In this document: in pieces, positions 24,994 to 33,687 of the stretch
How the letters are laid out: each line of letters opens with the position of its first letter
How positions within the stretch are numbered: the first letter of the stretch is position 1
NCBI GenBank assembly: GCA_031277615.1
Contig: JAITMC010000023.1
Coordinates: forward strand, 1 to 64,000
Origin: Chryseobacterium sp.
GTDB lineage: Bacteria; Bacteroidota; Bacteroidia; Flavobacteriales; Weeksellaceae
Direction of reading: 5' to 3'
DNA length: 64,000 bases
The notes under the pieces: generated by a model
Seen by the model: only the letters and a program-made list of their open reading frames with translations
Told to the model about the DNA's origin: nothing
Databases searched by the model: none
Position numbers and translations under genes: made by a program

Positions 24994-26835
24994 ATGGATA
25001 TAAAAAGATCTTTATTACTGCTTTGTTCGTCATATGGCGGCTTTCTTTTGGGACAGGAGAAGGCTATTGATACCATTTATGTATTTGATAACCAGATGAG
25101 CAAAGTGAAACTGTTTCATCACGTCAACAGTATTTCCCCAAAGGATATTGAAAAAAATTCTACCAGTCTTTCTGAACTTTTACGGTATCAGTCACAGATT
25201 TATATGAAAGAAAATGGCCGTGGTGCTGTTTCTTCTCCTTCTTTCAGGGGGACGAGTGCAGGTCATACGGCATTTGTATGGAACGGGATTAATATCAACT
25301 CTGTTTTTTTAGGTCAGGGAGATGTGAATAATATTCCGCTTTATGGTTACGACCAATTGGAAGTGAAGGCCGGCGGCGGAAGTGTTCAGTATGGAAGTTC
25401 GGCCATCGGAGGCAGTATCCACCTGAACAACAGCCTTGAATTCAACAGAGGTTTTGGGGCTTCCCTGTATGCTGAAGTGGCTTCTTTCGGAACGTACAAT
25501 AATTTCGCAAAGGCTTCTTACAGCAATGATAAATTCAGCTTTAAAGCTTCGGGCAGCTATGTGATCAGTGAAAATGATTATAAAGTTCCGGAGTTCGTTG
25601 TGGGAAGTTCGGCTTACAATAACCTGAACGGAAGGTATTACAATACTTCTTTCAATATGGGGGCTTCTTATAAAATTGCTGATCATCAGACAATTTCATG
25701 GCAGAATCAGATCTTTGATGCTTCCCAGCACTATCCTATTTTTGAGGCTAACGGAAATAAAACAAAATACAATGCCCAGACTTTAAGAAGTCTTCTTTCC
25801 TGGGACATCAGTACTTCCCGTCTTTCCAACAGCTTAAAGGCGGCTTATACGGAGGATAACTTCCAGTATTTCGGGGATATTACCCGTCCAAAAACAAGTG
25901 GTGCGGAAGGAAAGAATTATATTTTAAAAAATGACTTCAACTACTTCATCAGTCCGAAGATCAACATCAATGCAATCGGTGAGTTCCAGATAAATAAAGG
26001 GGAAGGTTATGAATCGGGGCTGAATACCATCAGCCGTAATGTGGGAGCTGTGGCAGGACTTGTAAGGTATTTTGCTACCAAAGATCTTCGTTTTGAGGCC
26101 GGGATCAAGCAGAATTTCATTGAAGATATCTCCTCCCCGCTTCTGTATTCCTTTTCGGGAAAGTGGAATGCTTTAAAATGGTATCATGCAGGGATCAGCT
26201 TTTCCAAAAACTTCAGGTTTCCTTCTTTTAATGACCTTTACTGGCAGCCGGGAGGTAACCGTGATCTAAAACCGGAAACTTCCATCAATATCGATATGGA
26301 CCATGAGTTTATTTTCGGTGATTTTAAGGTCACCTTAAGTCCTTACTATATGGATATTAAAGATTATATCAACTGGCTTCCTACTCCTTACGGATACTGG
26401 GGTGCTTTCAATACGTATAAAGTAGAATCTTATGGTCTGGAAACCCAGGCTTCATTGAATAAAAGCTGGGGTAAACACGGATTAAGGGTGGATGCCGGAT
26501 ATACGTATTCCAAATCCGTTAATAAGGAAACGCAGAAGCAGATGATGTATGTTCCGTTTCACAAAGCCAACGGAATGGTGGAATATCAGTATGATTTCCT
26601 GAAAGTGTATGCCCAGGGACTGTTTAACGGTCTTACCTACACAACGACTGATGAGAGCAGATCAACCTCACTTGATCCTTATTTTATATTGAATATGGGC
26701 GTTTCAGCAACCCTTTTGAAGAAATATACATTAGGGTTTAAGGTGAATAACCTTACGGATACGGTATACCAGACGGTATATTATTATCCGATGCCTAAGA
26801 GAAACTACAGTATTTATGCAACCATTAATTTTTAA
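24994..26835 (+). CDS. btuB: TonB-dependent outer-membrane cobalamin receptor (BtuB-like)
   Basis: This 613-aa protein has a short signal region, a plug domain with 'ENGRGAVSSPSFRGTSAGHT' and 'GGGSVQYGSSAIGGSIHLNN', and a beta-barrel ending in an aromatic strand ('RNYSIYATINF'). The size matches BtuB. The cobalamin riboswitch directly upstream makes vitamin B12 (or a related corrinoid) the likely substrate. The BtuG-like gene follows after 14 bp. The classic N-terminal TonB box is not obvious, although 'DTIYVFD' near residue 26 could serve. Confidence 0.88.
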   Translation: MDIKRSLLLLCSSYGGFLLGQEKAIDTIYVFDNQMSKVKLFHHVNSISPKDIEKNSTSLSELLRYQSQIYMKENGRGAVSSPSFRGTSAGHTAFVWNGININSVFLGQGDVNNIPLYGYDQLEVKAGGGSVQYGSSAIGGSIHLNNSLEFNRGFGASLYAEVASFGTYNNFAKASYSNDKFSFKASGSYVISENDYKVPEFVVGSSAYNNLNGRYYNTSFNMGASYKIADHQTISWQNQIFDASQHYPIFEANGNKTKYNAQTLRSLLSWDISTSRLSNSLKAAYTEDNFQYFGDITRPKTSGAEGKNYILKNDFNYFISPKININAIGEFQINKGEGYESGLNTISRNVGAVAGLVRYFATKDLRFEAGIKQNFIEDISSPLLYSFSGKWNALKWYHAGISFSKNFRFPSFNDLYWQPGGNRDLKPETSINIDMDHEFIFGDFKVTLSPYYMDIKDYINWLPTPYGYWGAFNTYKVESYGLETQASLNKSWGKHGLRVDAGYTYSKSVNKETQKQMMYVPFHKANGMVEYQYDFLKVYAQGLFNGLTYTTTDESRSTSLDPYFILNMGVSATLLKKYTLGFKVNNLTDTVYQTVYYYPMPKRNYSIYATINF

Positions 26836-26849
26836 AACTGAAAAATATT

Positions 26850-27890
26850 ATGAAATTAAACAGACTTTTATCTCTTATTTTTGCTTTTGCCCTGCTTTTA
26901 GGTGTTTCTTCCTGCAGCAGTGATAATGATGAGCAGGAAGTATTCTACGGAAACGGTTATCTGATTGCCAATGAAGGTAAGTTCCAGAGCCCTACTGCAG
27001 AGGTGACATTCCTGAGCTCTGATCTGAATATGGTACAGGACAATATTTTCTCCACCAATAATGACAGTAAAAAGCTAGGTGATGTTTTACAGACGATTAC
27101 TTTCAATGGGGATAATGCTTTTCTTCTGTTGAATAACTCCAACCGGATCCAGATCGTAAACCGCCGGAATTTCAAAATTACAGGTGAGATTACTGCTGAG
27201 CTTAACGGACCCCGTTATATGGCTTTTGCCAACAACAATATCTATGTAACGAATGATAAATTCGGTAGCGATAAATATGTAAGTGTTTATAAAATTTCAG
27301 ACCGTTCTTTCATCAAAAAAATTCCGGTGAATGATGCTGCGGAAAGAATTGTAGAGGTGGGAAATAACATTTTTGTACAGAATGCCTCTTTTGATTTCGG
27401 AAATAAAATTACTTATATCAATACTTCAACAAACGAAGTTCAGAATGTTATTGAGCTGCCTGATGTAAACATCACCAAAATGATTGCCAGCAATCAGACG
27501 GTTTATGCTATTGCGACAGGAACTACGGATTCCTATATCTACCATATCTCCAGTACAGGTGCTGTTACAAAAACCACGACATTAACAGGAATTGCCAATG
27601 CAAGGAATCTCGAAATTTCAAACGGCAAGTTCTATTTCAGCTCCGGAACTAAGGTATACACGATGGATATCAATGCTACGGCTGCGCCTACTGCACCATT
27701 GTTTACGGTAGCCAGCAGTGCTCACCCTTATTCTGACCTGTACGGATTCAGCGTGATTAATGATAAAATCTTCACGTCTGATTCCAACGGATTTACTGCA
27801 GGCAGTAAGATTGTGATCTACTCTACGTCAGGAACAATTATCAAAACCCTGAGTGCAGGACTAGGTTCTAACGCAGTATACTGGAACTAA
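26850..27890 (+). CDS. btuG: Surface lipoprotein with beta-propeller, BtuG-like corrinoid-binding protein
   Basis: This 346-aa protein has a lipoprotein signal (LLGVSSCSSDND, Cys22), with an acidic stretch after the Cys like the export signal of surface lipoproteins in Bacteroidetes. The body contains repeated YncE/DUF5074-type blades ('GNGYLIANEGKF', 'NGPRYMAFANNNIYVTN', 'NARNLEISNGKFYFSS'). In Bacteroides, BtuG is a beta-propeller that binds B12 on top of BtuB. The same gene order here, under a cobalamin riboswitch, supports that role. I infer it from architecture and context. Confidence 0.72.
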   Translation: MKLNRLLSLIFAFALLLGVSSCSSDNDEQEVFYGNGYLIANEGKFQSPTAEVTFLSSDLNMVQDNIFSTNNDSKKLGDVLQTITFNGDNAFLLLNNSNRIQIVNRRNFKITGEITAELNGPRYMAFANNNIYVTNDKFGSDKYVSVYKISDRSFIKKIPVNDAAERIVEVGNNIFVQNASFDFGNKITYINTSTNEVQNVIELPDVNITKMIASNQTVYAIATGTTDSYIYHISSTGAVTKTTTLTGIANARNLEISNGKFYFSSGTKVYTMDINATAAPTAPLFTVASSAHPYSDLYGFSVINDKIFTSDSNGFTAGSKIVIYSTSGTIIKTLSAGLGSNAVYWN

Positions 27891-27950
27891 GAAAATAATA
27901 CTTCGGTATTACTATAAATTTTTATTTTTTTTCATCATTTGTGTTTTTTT

Positions 27951-27984
27951 TCCGGCCGCTTCTCCGAAGCGGCCGGATTTTTTT
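27951..27984 (+). terminator. Terminator of the btuB-btuG operon
   Basis: TCCGGCCGCTTC (27951-27962), TCC loop, GAAGCGGCCGGA (27966-27977), then seven Ts. The T-run overlaps the stop codon of the remnant on the opposite strand. Confidence 0.88.
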
Positions 27985-28559
27985 ATCTTCTGGCTTTAAA
28001 ATAGGAAGCAAAGGAATCACAACCGCTCATCATATCAGCATACTGATCACCATAGCTGCCCGCCAGATCCTGATAATATTTATTTTTCTGAAGTCTTGCT
28101 TCTTCATAACCTTCTTCAGGATAAAAATAATCTATGGCTTCTTCCTGATGATAATCCAGTCTGTAGTTTTCACATCTGCCCTGCATTCTCAGGCAAAGGG
28201 CCTTAAACTTCTCTGTTTTGGCATTTTCCAGTGCTTTTCCATAATAGAACCTGGCCAGACCGGCGGTATTGAACTCTTCATTGTCCTCACGCACAGAAAA
28301 GTTTCCCGAGGAGCTCAGGCTGTATCTCTTCATCATCCATGCATTTCCGTACTGCGACATATTGTAATAGCAGTTGGCGACTAAAAAGTAGTAATAATCA
28401 CGGTCTTTTTCATGGATGTTTTCTGCTTTTCCGATGTATTCTATCAGCTTTTGGATAATACTGATCTTACTCAGTCTGAATTTCTCTTTTTCCTCAATGA
28501 AATCGGGAGTATTCAGGATTTTCTACTTTGGAAAGATCTGCGGTATTAATGAAAACTCC
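27983..28559 (-). pseudogene. Truncated and frameshifted gene remnant
   Basis: The longest frame with an ATG (28360) gives 125 aa, but the open frame continues upstream with clear coding character ('EKEKFRLSKISIIQKLIEYI', 'YYYFLVANCYYNMSQYGNAW') to a TAG at about 28521. Deleting one C from the CCC at 28505-28507 would join it to 'NTADLSKVENPEYS' in another frame, which itself closes at 28560. So the gene lacks its 5' part and has a frameshift. The protein looks helical, TPR-like, and ends 'FASYFKARR'. The break coincides with the left edge of an AT-rich insert. Confidence 0.65.
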
Positions 28560-28700
28560 TTATATTTGTTTAAAATTATGGATATAGTATATTTATAAAA
28601 ATTTTCGACAACATTAGAAGGTGTAAACTTATTGTCTCTAACGAATCTGGAAAATTATTAGAACGATACTAAGTAAAATGACCTATGCTATACTCTTATG

Positions 28701-28780
28701 GCGTGGACTGTTACTTATTTGGTTCAAGGCAATCCAGAGCCCATTAGATAAATTTGTAGCAGTCCCACGCTTTTCTTTTT
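28701..28780 (+). ncRNA. Structured RNA candidate with long closing stem
   Basis: GCGTGGACTGTTAC (28701-28714) pairs with GTAGCAGTCCCACGC (28756-28770) with a single bulge, enclosing a 41-nt loop that contains 'GGCAATCCAGAGCC', and a T-rich tail (TTTTCTTTTT) follows. The structure ends like an intrinsic terminator but the large conserved-looking loop is more than a terminator needs. No protein frame spans it. The AT-rich stretch 28561-28921 is otherwise without a gene. Class unknown. Confidence 0.5.
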
Positions 28781-28921
28781 ATCTAATCATTAACTCTTCT
28801 TAGGGACTTAGGAGAAATTAAACGTTCTATGATGTATCACCTTACAGATTTCTGTATGGAAATTAACGCTTTACAAAATAGTTTTGTAGAGTTTAAACTA
28901 AAAAAAAAACAATTTTAAACT

Positions 28922-29713
28922 ATGAAAAAACTCCTACTATCAGTAGCTATAATGGCTACAAATCTTGTATTTAGTCAAGTTAATCTTGAGCATTCTTTTC
29001 CCGATAATGAAGATGTTTTCGTTTATAATAAAGACAATTCAACTCTGTATGTTTCAAAAACTTCTGATAATAAGATTAAAATCTACAATTCAAGCTATAC
29101 CTTACAAAAAACTATAAATGTTCCTATGCCTTCTAATCATGGAATGTTTTATTCAGGATATTTTGGGTCAAATTCTTTCTTTATGTCTAAGCATGTTTTC
29201 AACAACGATGATAAATATGAATTTATGGTTGAAACCTATTTCCAAGATACTGTAGCAGGAACTATCACATACAAACTTCTATTGATTAATGAGGATGGTA
29301 CTTTAATTAAGGATTTCCACCCCAATCCCTCAATTAAACAATCTGCTGAAAATTATGAAGTTTTCCATGATAATGTAAACAATACAAATAAATTAATTGT
29401 TCATAATTGGATAAATGGATCTATAAATCAATATGATGTTTATTCATTATCTACTTCTACACTCACTACAAAAGCGATACAATCACAAGGCAGGCTATCA
29501 GCTTATCCAATTCCTACAGATAAGATTTTAAACATTATAAATCCAGATAATGGGGCAAATAAAATTCAAATTTATGATACATCTGGAAAGTTAGTTATGA
29601 ATAAATCTTTCAGCTCAAATGAAGACAAAATAGCTATTAATGTTGAAACTCTAACGAAAGGAATCTATATCTATAAAATTGGAGAATTAAAGTCCAAGTT
29701 TATTAAAAATTAA
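28922..29713 (+). CDS. Secreted protein with T9SS type A sorting domain
   Basis: This 263-aa protein has a signal peptide (MKKLLLSVAIMATNLVFSQ) and a C-terminal sorting domain ('LSAYPIPTDKILNI', 'IYDTSGKLVMNKSF', 'LTKGIYIYKIG'). The middle is a beta-rich, propeller-like region without a known catalytic motif. Codon use is noticeably more AT-rich than in the surrounding genes (TTA/AAT/AAA preferred), which together with the broken gene at its left suggests recent acquisition. It ends with its own terminator. Confidence 0.8.
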   Translation: MKKLLLSVAIMATNLVFSQVNLEHSFPDNEDVFVYNKDNSTLYVSKTSDNKIKIYNSSYTLQKTINVPMPSNHGMFYSGYFGSNSFFMSKHVFNNDDKYEFMVETYFQDTVAGTITYKLLLINEDGTLIKDFHPNPSIKQSAENYEVFHDNVNNTNKLIVHNWINGSINQYDVYSLSTSTLTTKAIQSQGRLSAYPIPTDKILNIINPDNGANKIQIYDTSGKLVMNKSFSSNEDKIAINVETLTKGIYIYKIGELKSKFIKN

Positions 29714-29723
29714 AATCAATCTG

Positions 29724-29759
29724 AATAAAATCTCACTAATAAAAAAGTGGGATTTTATT
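29724..29759 (+). terminator. Terminator of the T9SS cargo gene
   Basis: AATAAAATCTCACT (29724-29737) pairs with AGTGGGATTTTATT (29746-29759) across a short A-rich loop. Confidence 0.75.
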
Positions 29760-29948
29760 ATGGTTTCCTTAATAGATGGATATTTTTTCTTTTTAAATCT
29801 GATGAAAATTTAAAATAATATGGAAAGAAAATATCATTTCTCTTGGAACCAAAAGAAATCTAATAATTTTAATTTGCTAAAAAACAGAGAAGTTTACCCA
29901 ATGTAGGTGCTTTAATTTATTATTGATAAAAAGATTAAGAATTTATCT

Positions 29949-31370
29949 TCAACTGATTTGAAGGCCTAATTTCTCAGCTTCGGCAATGACAAATTTCTCA
30001 GCTTCCTGCTTTTCGTTTGCGATTTCTCCTTCAAGAATAGCTTCTTTTACCTTTTCTTTAAGGATCCCGATTTCACGGCCCGGTTTAAGGTTGAACATTT
30101 TCATGATTTCCTCTCCTGTAATCGGCGGCTGGAAATTTCTTACCTGGTCTTTTTCTTCCACTTCTCTGATTTTTACCGCCACATATTCAAAATTCCTCTT
30201 GAACCGCTCCTGCTTTTTGGAGTTTTTAGTGGTAATATCGGCTTTGCACAGGGTAAAAAGGTCTTCCAGATTTTCTCCGGCATCAAAAAGCAGTCTTCTC
30301 AGGGCAGAATCTGATGCATCATCTGTGATCAGGGCAATAGGACGGGATGAAAGTTTAACCATTTTCTGTACATACTTCATGTCGCTTCCCAAAGGCAGCT
30401 TCAGTCTCTGAAAAAGAGTTTTCACCATTTTGGAACCCAGAAATTCATGTCCGTGGAAAGTCCATCCTGTTCCCTCTACAAACTTTTTGGTCGGAGCTTT
30501 TCCTACGTCATGCAGCAATGCTGACCAACGCAGCCAGAGGTTATCCGTATTTTCAGAAATATTATCAACCACTTCCAGGGTATGGTAAAAATTGTCCTTA
30601 TGGGTCTGTCCTTCCACTTCTTCCACACCTTTCAGCTCGATCAGTTCAGGGATGATAAGCTTCAGAAGACCGGTCTGCTCCATCAGTCTCAATCCCACAG
30701 AAGGTTTCTGAGACATCATGATCTTATTGAATTCCACCATAATCCTCTCCATAGAAACAATTTTGATTCTTTCTGCTTCCTGCCTGATAGCCTCCAGAGA
30801 CTTTTCTTCAATGGTAAAATTAAGAGTTGATGCAAAACGTACTGCCCTCATCATCCTCAAAGGATCGTCTGAGTAAGTCTGTGCAGGCTCCAGCGGTGTT
30901 CTTAATATTCCTTTTTCAAGATCATCAACACCACTGAAAGGATCTACCAATTCCCCGAAATTATTTTTATTTAAAGAAATGGCCATTGCATTGATGGTAA
31001 AATCCCTTCTTTTCTGGTCATCTTCCAATGTTCCGCCTTCCACTTCCGGCTTCCGGCTGTTTTCGGTATAACTTTCTTTTCGGGCGCCTACAAATTCCAG
31101 CTCCAGGTCGTTATATTTAATCATTGCCGTTCCATAGGTTTTGAAAACGGAAACCTTTAATTTGGGATCCAGGTCCTGAGCTACGGTCTGAGCCAGCTCG
31201 ATACCGCTTTGCTCGGTCACAAAATCGATATCGGTAGATGCTTTTCTTTTCATTAAAAGATCACGGACATATCCCCCGACGATGTACACCGACTGGTTAT
31301 TCTTTTCCGCTGCATCAGAAATGATTTTGAATAGTTTTAAATTTCTATTCTGGGTAAGATTAATTTTCAT
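29949..31370 (-). CDS. cca: CCA-adding / tRNA nucleotidyltransferase with HD domain
   Basis: This 473-aa protein starts with a class II nucleotidyltransferase head ('VYIVGGYVRDLLMKR', 'STDIDFVT'), then the RNA-binding neck ('DDPLRMMRAVRFASTL') and an HD domain ('SALLHDVGKAPTKKF', 'GHEFLGSKM'). It would add or repair the CCA end of tRNA. The poly(A) polymerase branch shares the head, but the HD domain and length fit the bacterial CCA enzyme. Monocistronic. Confidence 0.92.
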   Translation of the reverse strand: MKINLTQNRNLKLFKIISDAAEKNNQSVYIVGGYVRDLLMKRKASTDIDFVTEQSGIELAQTVAQDLDPKLKVSVFKTYGTAMIKYNDLELEFVGARKESYTENSRKPEVEGGTLEDDQKRRDFTINAMAISLNKNNFGELVDPFSGVDDLEKGILRTPLEPAQTYSDDPLRMMRAVRFASTLNFTIEEKSLEAIRQEAERIKIVSMERIMVEFNKIMMSQKPSVGLRLMEQTGLLKLIIPELIELKGVEEVEGQTHKDNFYHTLEVVDNISENTDNLWLRWSALLHDVGKAPTKKFVEGTGWTFHGHEFLGSKMVKTLFQRLKLPLGSDMKYVQKMVKLSSRPIALITDDASDSALRRLLFDAGENLEDLFTLCKADITTKNSKKQERFKRNFEYVAVKIREVEEKDQVRNFQPPITGEEIMKMFNLKPGREIGILKEKVKEAILEGEIANEKQEAEKFVIAEAEKLGLQIS

Positions 31371-31413
31371 CGTTTATAAACTGATCATTATTTCCCGCCG
31401 GGTTTTCACTCCG

Positions 31414-31758
31414 CTAGTCGTAATGAGCATACATTTTGTTAATTTTTCCTTCTTCATTAAAAAACATGACTTCAACCGCATATTTATCCATAATCGATTG
31501 GTAAAACAATGCTACAGACTCCACTCCGGCGGTAGACTGGATAAGCTTAAAATCAAGATCCGGAAATTTGTCCAGTGCTTTTTGCCAGTATCCACGCACG
31601 GCTTCTTTTCCTTTCAGTGTACTTTCTTTTCCGCCGGTTGCCATCGCAATCATAGGTGTACTGATCTCGATATCTTCGGAATAATGGGACAGTATACGGT
31701 CCAGATTGTGAGAATTCCAGGCACTGATCCATTCTTCAGCAAACTTTTGGTGGTTCAT
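31414..31758 (-). CDS. NTF2-like (SnoaL-type) protein
   Basis: This 114-aa single-domain protein has the NTF2 pattern: 'FAEEWISAWNSHNLDRILSH' helix, 'STPMIAMATGGKESTLKGKE', 'VRGYWQKALDKFPDLDFKL' and final strands. There is no signal peptide. Members include isomerases and small-ligand binders, and no active-site set can be assigned here. Confidence 0.8.
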   Translation of the reverse strand: MNHQKFAEEWISAWNSHNLDRILSHYSEDIEISTPMIAMATGGKESTLKGKEAVRGYWQKALDKFPDLDFKLIQSTAGVESVALFYQSIMDKYAVEVMFFNEEGKINKMYAHYD

Positions 31759-31862
31759 GGCGTCTCTTTTAGCAGTTGAAGTTCTGCAAAGATAGAATTA
31801 AAAAAAGAAATCCTGCCAATCCGGATTGACAAGACTTTAAAAACAAGCATTTCCGGGGGGGG

Positions 31863-32411
31863 TTACTCACGCAGCACTTTTATCCTGTTATCGCTCCAGA
31901 TCTTAATAACAGAAGATCCGGAATATTTTGAAACTTTCTCACGGTCTTCTTCCACGGCATAATCCACCAGCCCGATCATCTCCGGCGAAATATCCGAGAA
32001 TTTCAAAGGACTTTTATCACCGCTGAAGTTGGCAGAAGTAGAAACCAAAGGCTTATTCAGTTTTGTAATCAGTTTTTTGCAGAAATCATTTTTTACAAGC
32101 CGGATACCAATACTTCCGTCTTCTGCAAGGAGCTCTTTCGGCAGCCCTCTCGGATTTTCGTAAACGATGGTTACCGGTTTTTCGCTCAGATCAATAATTT
32201 CCCACGCCATTTCCGGAACATCCACCAGATCCTGAAGTCTCTTTTCAGACTCCACCAGGATAATCATGGATTTATTTTTCTCCCGTTTTTTGATGTCAAA
32301 TATTTTATTGACTGCTTCTATATTGGTTGCATCACAGCCTATTCCCCAAATGGTATCGGTAGGATAAAGAATAGTTCCGCCGGATTTTAATATCTCGATA
32401 ATATGTTCCAT
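31863..32411 (-). CDS. tsaC: L-threonylcarbamoyladenylate synthase (TsaC/YrdC type)
   Basis: A 182-aa YrdC-domain protein with 'GGTILYPTDTIWGIGCDATN' at the start, 'KKREKNKSMIILVE', 'GSIGIRLVKNDF' and 'PLVSTSANFSGDKSP'. It makes threonylcarbamoyl-AMP for t6A in tRNAs that read ANN codons. The short form lacks the Sua5 C-terminal domain. Sits alone between small genes. Confidence 0.9.
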   Translation of the reverse strand: MEHIIEILKSGGTILYPTDTIWGIGCDATNIEAVNKIFDIKKREKNKSMIILVESEKRLQDLVDVPEMAWEIIDLSEKPVTIVYENPRGLPKELLAEDGSIGIRLVKNDFCKKLITKLNKPLVSTSANFSGDKSPLKFSDISPEMIGLVDYAVEEDREKVSKYSGSSVIKIWSDNRIKVLRE

Positions 32412-32529
32412 AATTCTGTTAAATTCAAAACCTGTGATAAAGGTAAAAAATCTATTGGTTTGAGGCCAAATTTAAGATTGGGTATTTTACTTTGGAAGAG
32501 GTTAAATGATTCCGGAGATCTATAGTTTT

Positions 32530-32549
32530 AAACGGGTTAAAACCCGTTT
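32530..32549. repeat. REP-like palindrome left of the transposase (1)
   Basis: AAACGGGTT, AA, AACCCGTTT, perfect 9-bp arms, followed by 'TTATTGAA' as in the array at 33261-33640. It lies on the 3' side of the transposase gene. Confidence 0.8.
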
Positions 32550-32655
32550 TTATTGAACGGATATATCGTTGAAGATTTATTGTAATTGGATATAATATAA
32601 TCCTCAATTTACAAATTCAAGCGTATTATTTAAAATCTTAACCCATATATTCAAT

Positions 32656-32705
32656 TGGAATGGGCTTCAGCCCATTCAACAAAAAAATAAAAAGCCATTG
32701 GCTTT
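32656..32705. repeat. Two palindromes left of the transposase (2, 3)
   Basis: GAATGGGCT-TC-AGCCCATTC (32658-32677), then AAAGCCA-T-TGGCTTT (32691-32705) 10 bp before the transposase stop. The first resembles the right-hand array units in core (GGGCT/AGCCC). Confidence 0.7.
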
Positions 32706-32714
32706 AGCCAAAAT

Positions 32715-33143
32715 CTATATTTCAAAATTATATTGATCCAGAAATTCCTGATATTCATTTTCAAAACTCTTTTTCTTATGATGGGCTTCCTGATTTTTAA
32801 TATAATTCCGGATTATTTCAATTTTTGATTCCGAAACTGAAACGGCAAAATATTCATCCTGCCACGAAAATTGCTCTTTAGTAAGCCTATTTTTATTGAT
32901 CCAATAAGAAGATTCTCCTTTTAGCATCTGTACCACCTTTTCAATATTCTGTCCTGATCCTAAGGAAATAAGACAGTGACAATGATCAGAATATCCATTG
33001 ACCATATCCACATAAATTCCTTTTTCGGAAGCATTTTCTTTGATATGCTTCCAAACTTTAATCCTCAGATCGAAGGTATTCAAAAAAGGGGTTCTGTTTT
33101 TTGTAGAAAATACAAGGTGAATATAGATTTTAGTAAAAGACAT
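32715..33143 (-). CDS. REP-associated tyrosine (Y1, IS200-like) transposase
   Basis: The ATG at 33143 gives 142 aa starting 'MSFTKIYIHLVFSTKNRTPF', the usual start of Y1 transposases. A longer frame to 33278 lacks family character. The HUH metal motif is His54-Cys-His56 ('YSDHCHCLISL'), and the catalytic Tyr is Tyr114 ('IIRNYIKNQEAHHKK'). 'FSWQDEYFAVSVSES' is typical of the single-copy RAYT branch. It lies between palindromes on both sides, as expected for an enzyme acting on REP hairpins rather than on its own IS ends. No accessory TnpB is present. Confidence 0.85.
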   Translation of the reverse strand: MSFTKIYIHLVFSTKNRTPFLNTFDLRIKVWKHIKENASEKGIYVDMVNGYSDHCHCLISLGSGQNIEKVVQMLKGESSYWINKNRLTKEQFSWQDEYFAVSVSESKIEIIRNYIKNQEAHHKKKSFENEYQEFLDQYNFEI

Positions 33144-33260
33144 TTGTGCTGTTTTCTCAAAAATAATGGTTTTAAATGATTTGGGGAGGGAATCAAAAAT
33201 TAAAAATAATCTGTAAAAATGGAAAATTATATCATATTTTTTGCATGAAAATTTTGTTTT

Positions 33261-33640
33261 AAAGGGGTTGAAACCCATTTTTATTGAATAAACAATCCCT
33301 TATTTATTAAATGGTTTTCTATATTTTTTAACTTGTTTTGTTGATTTCATTGATATTAATTAAAATATAAAATTATTTTAAATGAAACGGGTTAAAACCC
33401 ATTTCTATTGAATAAAGAATCCCTTATTTGTTAGATGGTCTTCTATATTTTTTTACCTATCCCTTCATTGATATTGAAAAATTAAATTGTTTAAATGAAA
33501 CCGGTTAGAACCCGTTTCTATTGAATAAGAAATCCCTTATTTGTTGGATGGTCTTCTATATTTTTTTATCACCTCCTTCATTGATATTTAAAAACAAAAA
33601 CGGGCTAAAGCCCGTTTCCATTGAATTCTATTATTCCTGA
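33261..33640. repeat. Four-unit array of REP-like palindromes
   Basis: Four palindromes of the form AAACGGGTT-AA-AACCCGTTT start at 33261, 33384, 33497 and 33598. The first three are followed by 'TATTGAATAA', a short spacer and 'ATCCCTTATTT', then 'TCTATATTTTTT', so the repeated unit is about 101-123 bp and not only the hairpin. The arms vary by compensated changes (ACCGGTT / AACCCGT, GGGCT / AGCCC). It sits at the 5' side of the transposase gene. Confidence 0.85.
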
Positions 33641-33687
33641 CATATTGGATGATATCCCGGAAAATAAGCTGTTTATCTTTTCCATAT

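Noticed and set aside
24994-26835. Siderophore or carbohydrate (SusC-type) receptor
   Set aside because: The cobalamin riboswitch and the BtuG-like partner point to corrinoid uptake, and the protein is too short for SusC.
28701-28780. tRNA or tmRNA, suggested by a GGTTCAAGGC segment
   Set aside because: There is no acceptor stem with CCA, anticodon arm or D arm in the right place. The structure is one long hairpin.
33261-33640. CRISPR array
   Set aside because: The repeats are palindromes with conserved sequence on both sides at 101-123 bp spacing. There are no unique 30-bp spacers or cas genes, so a REP array explains it better.
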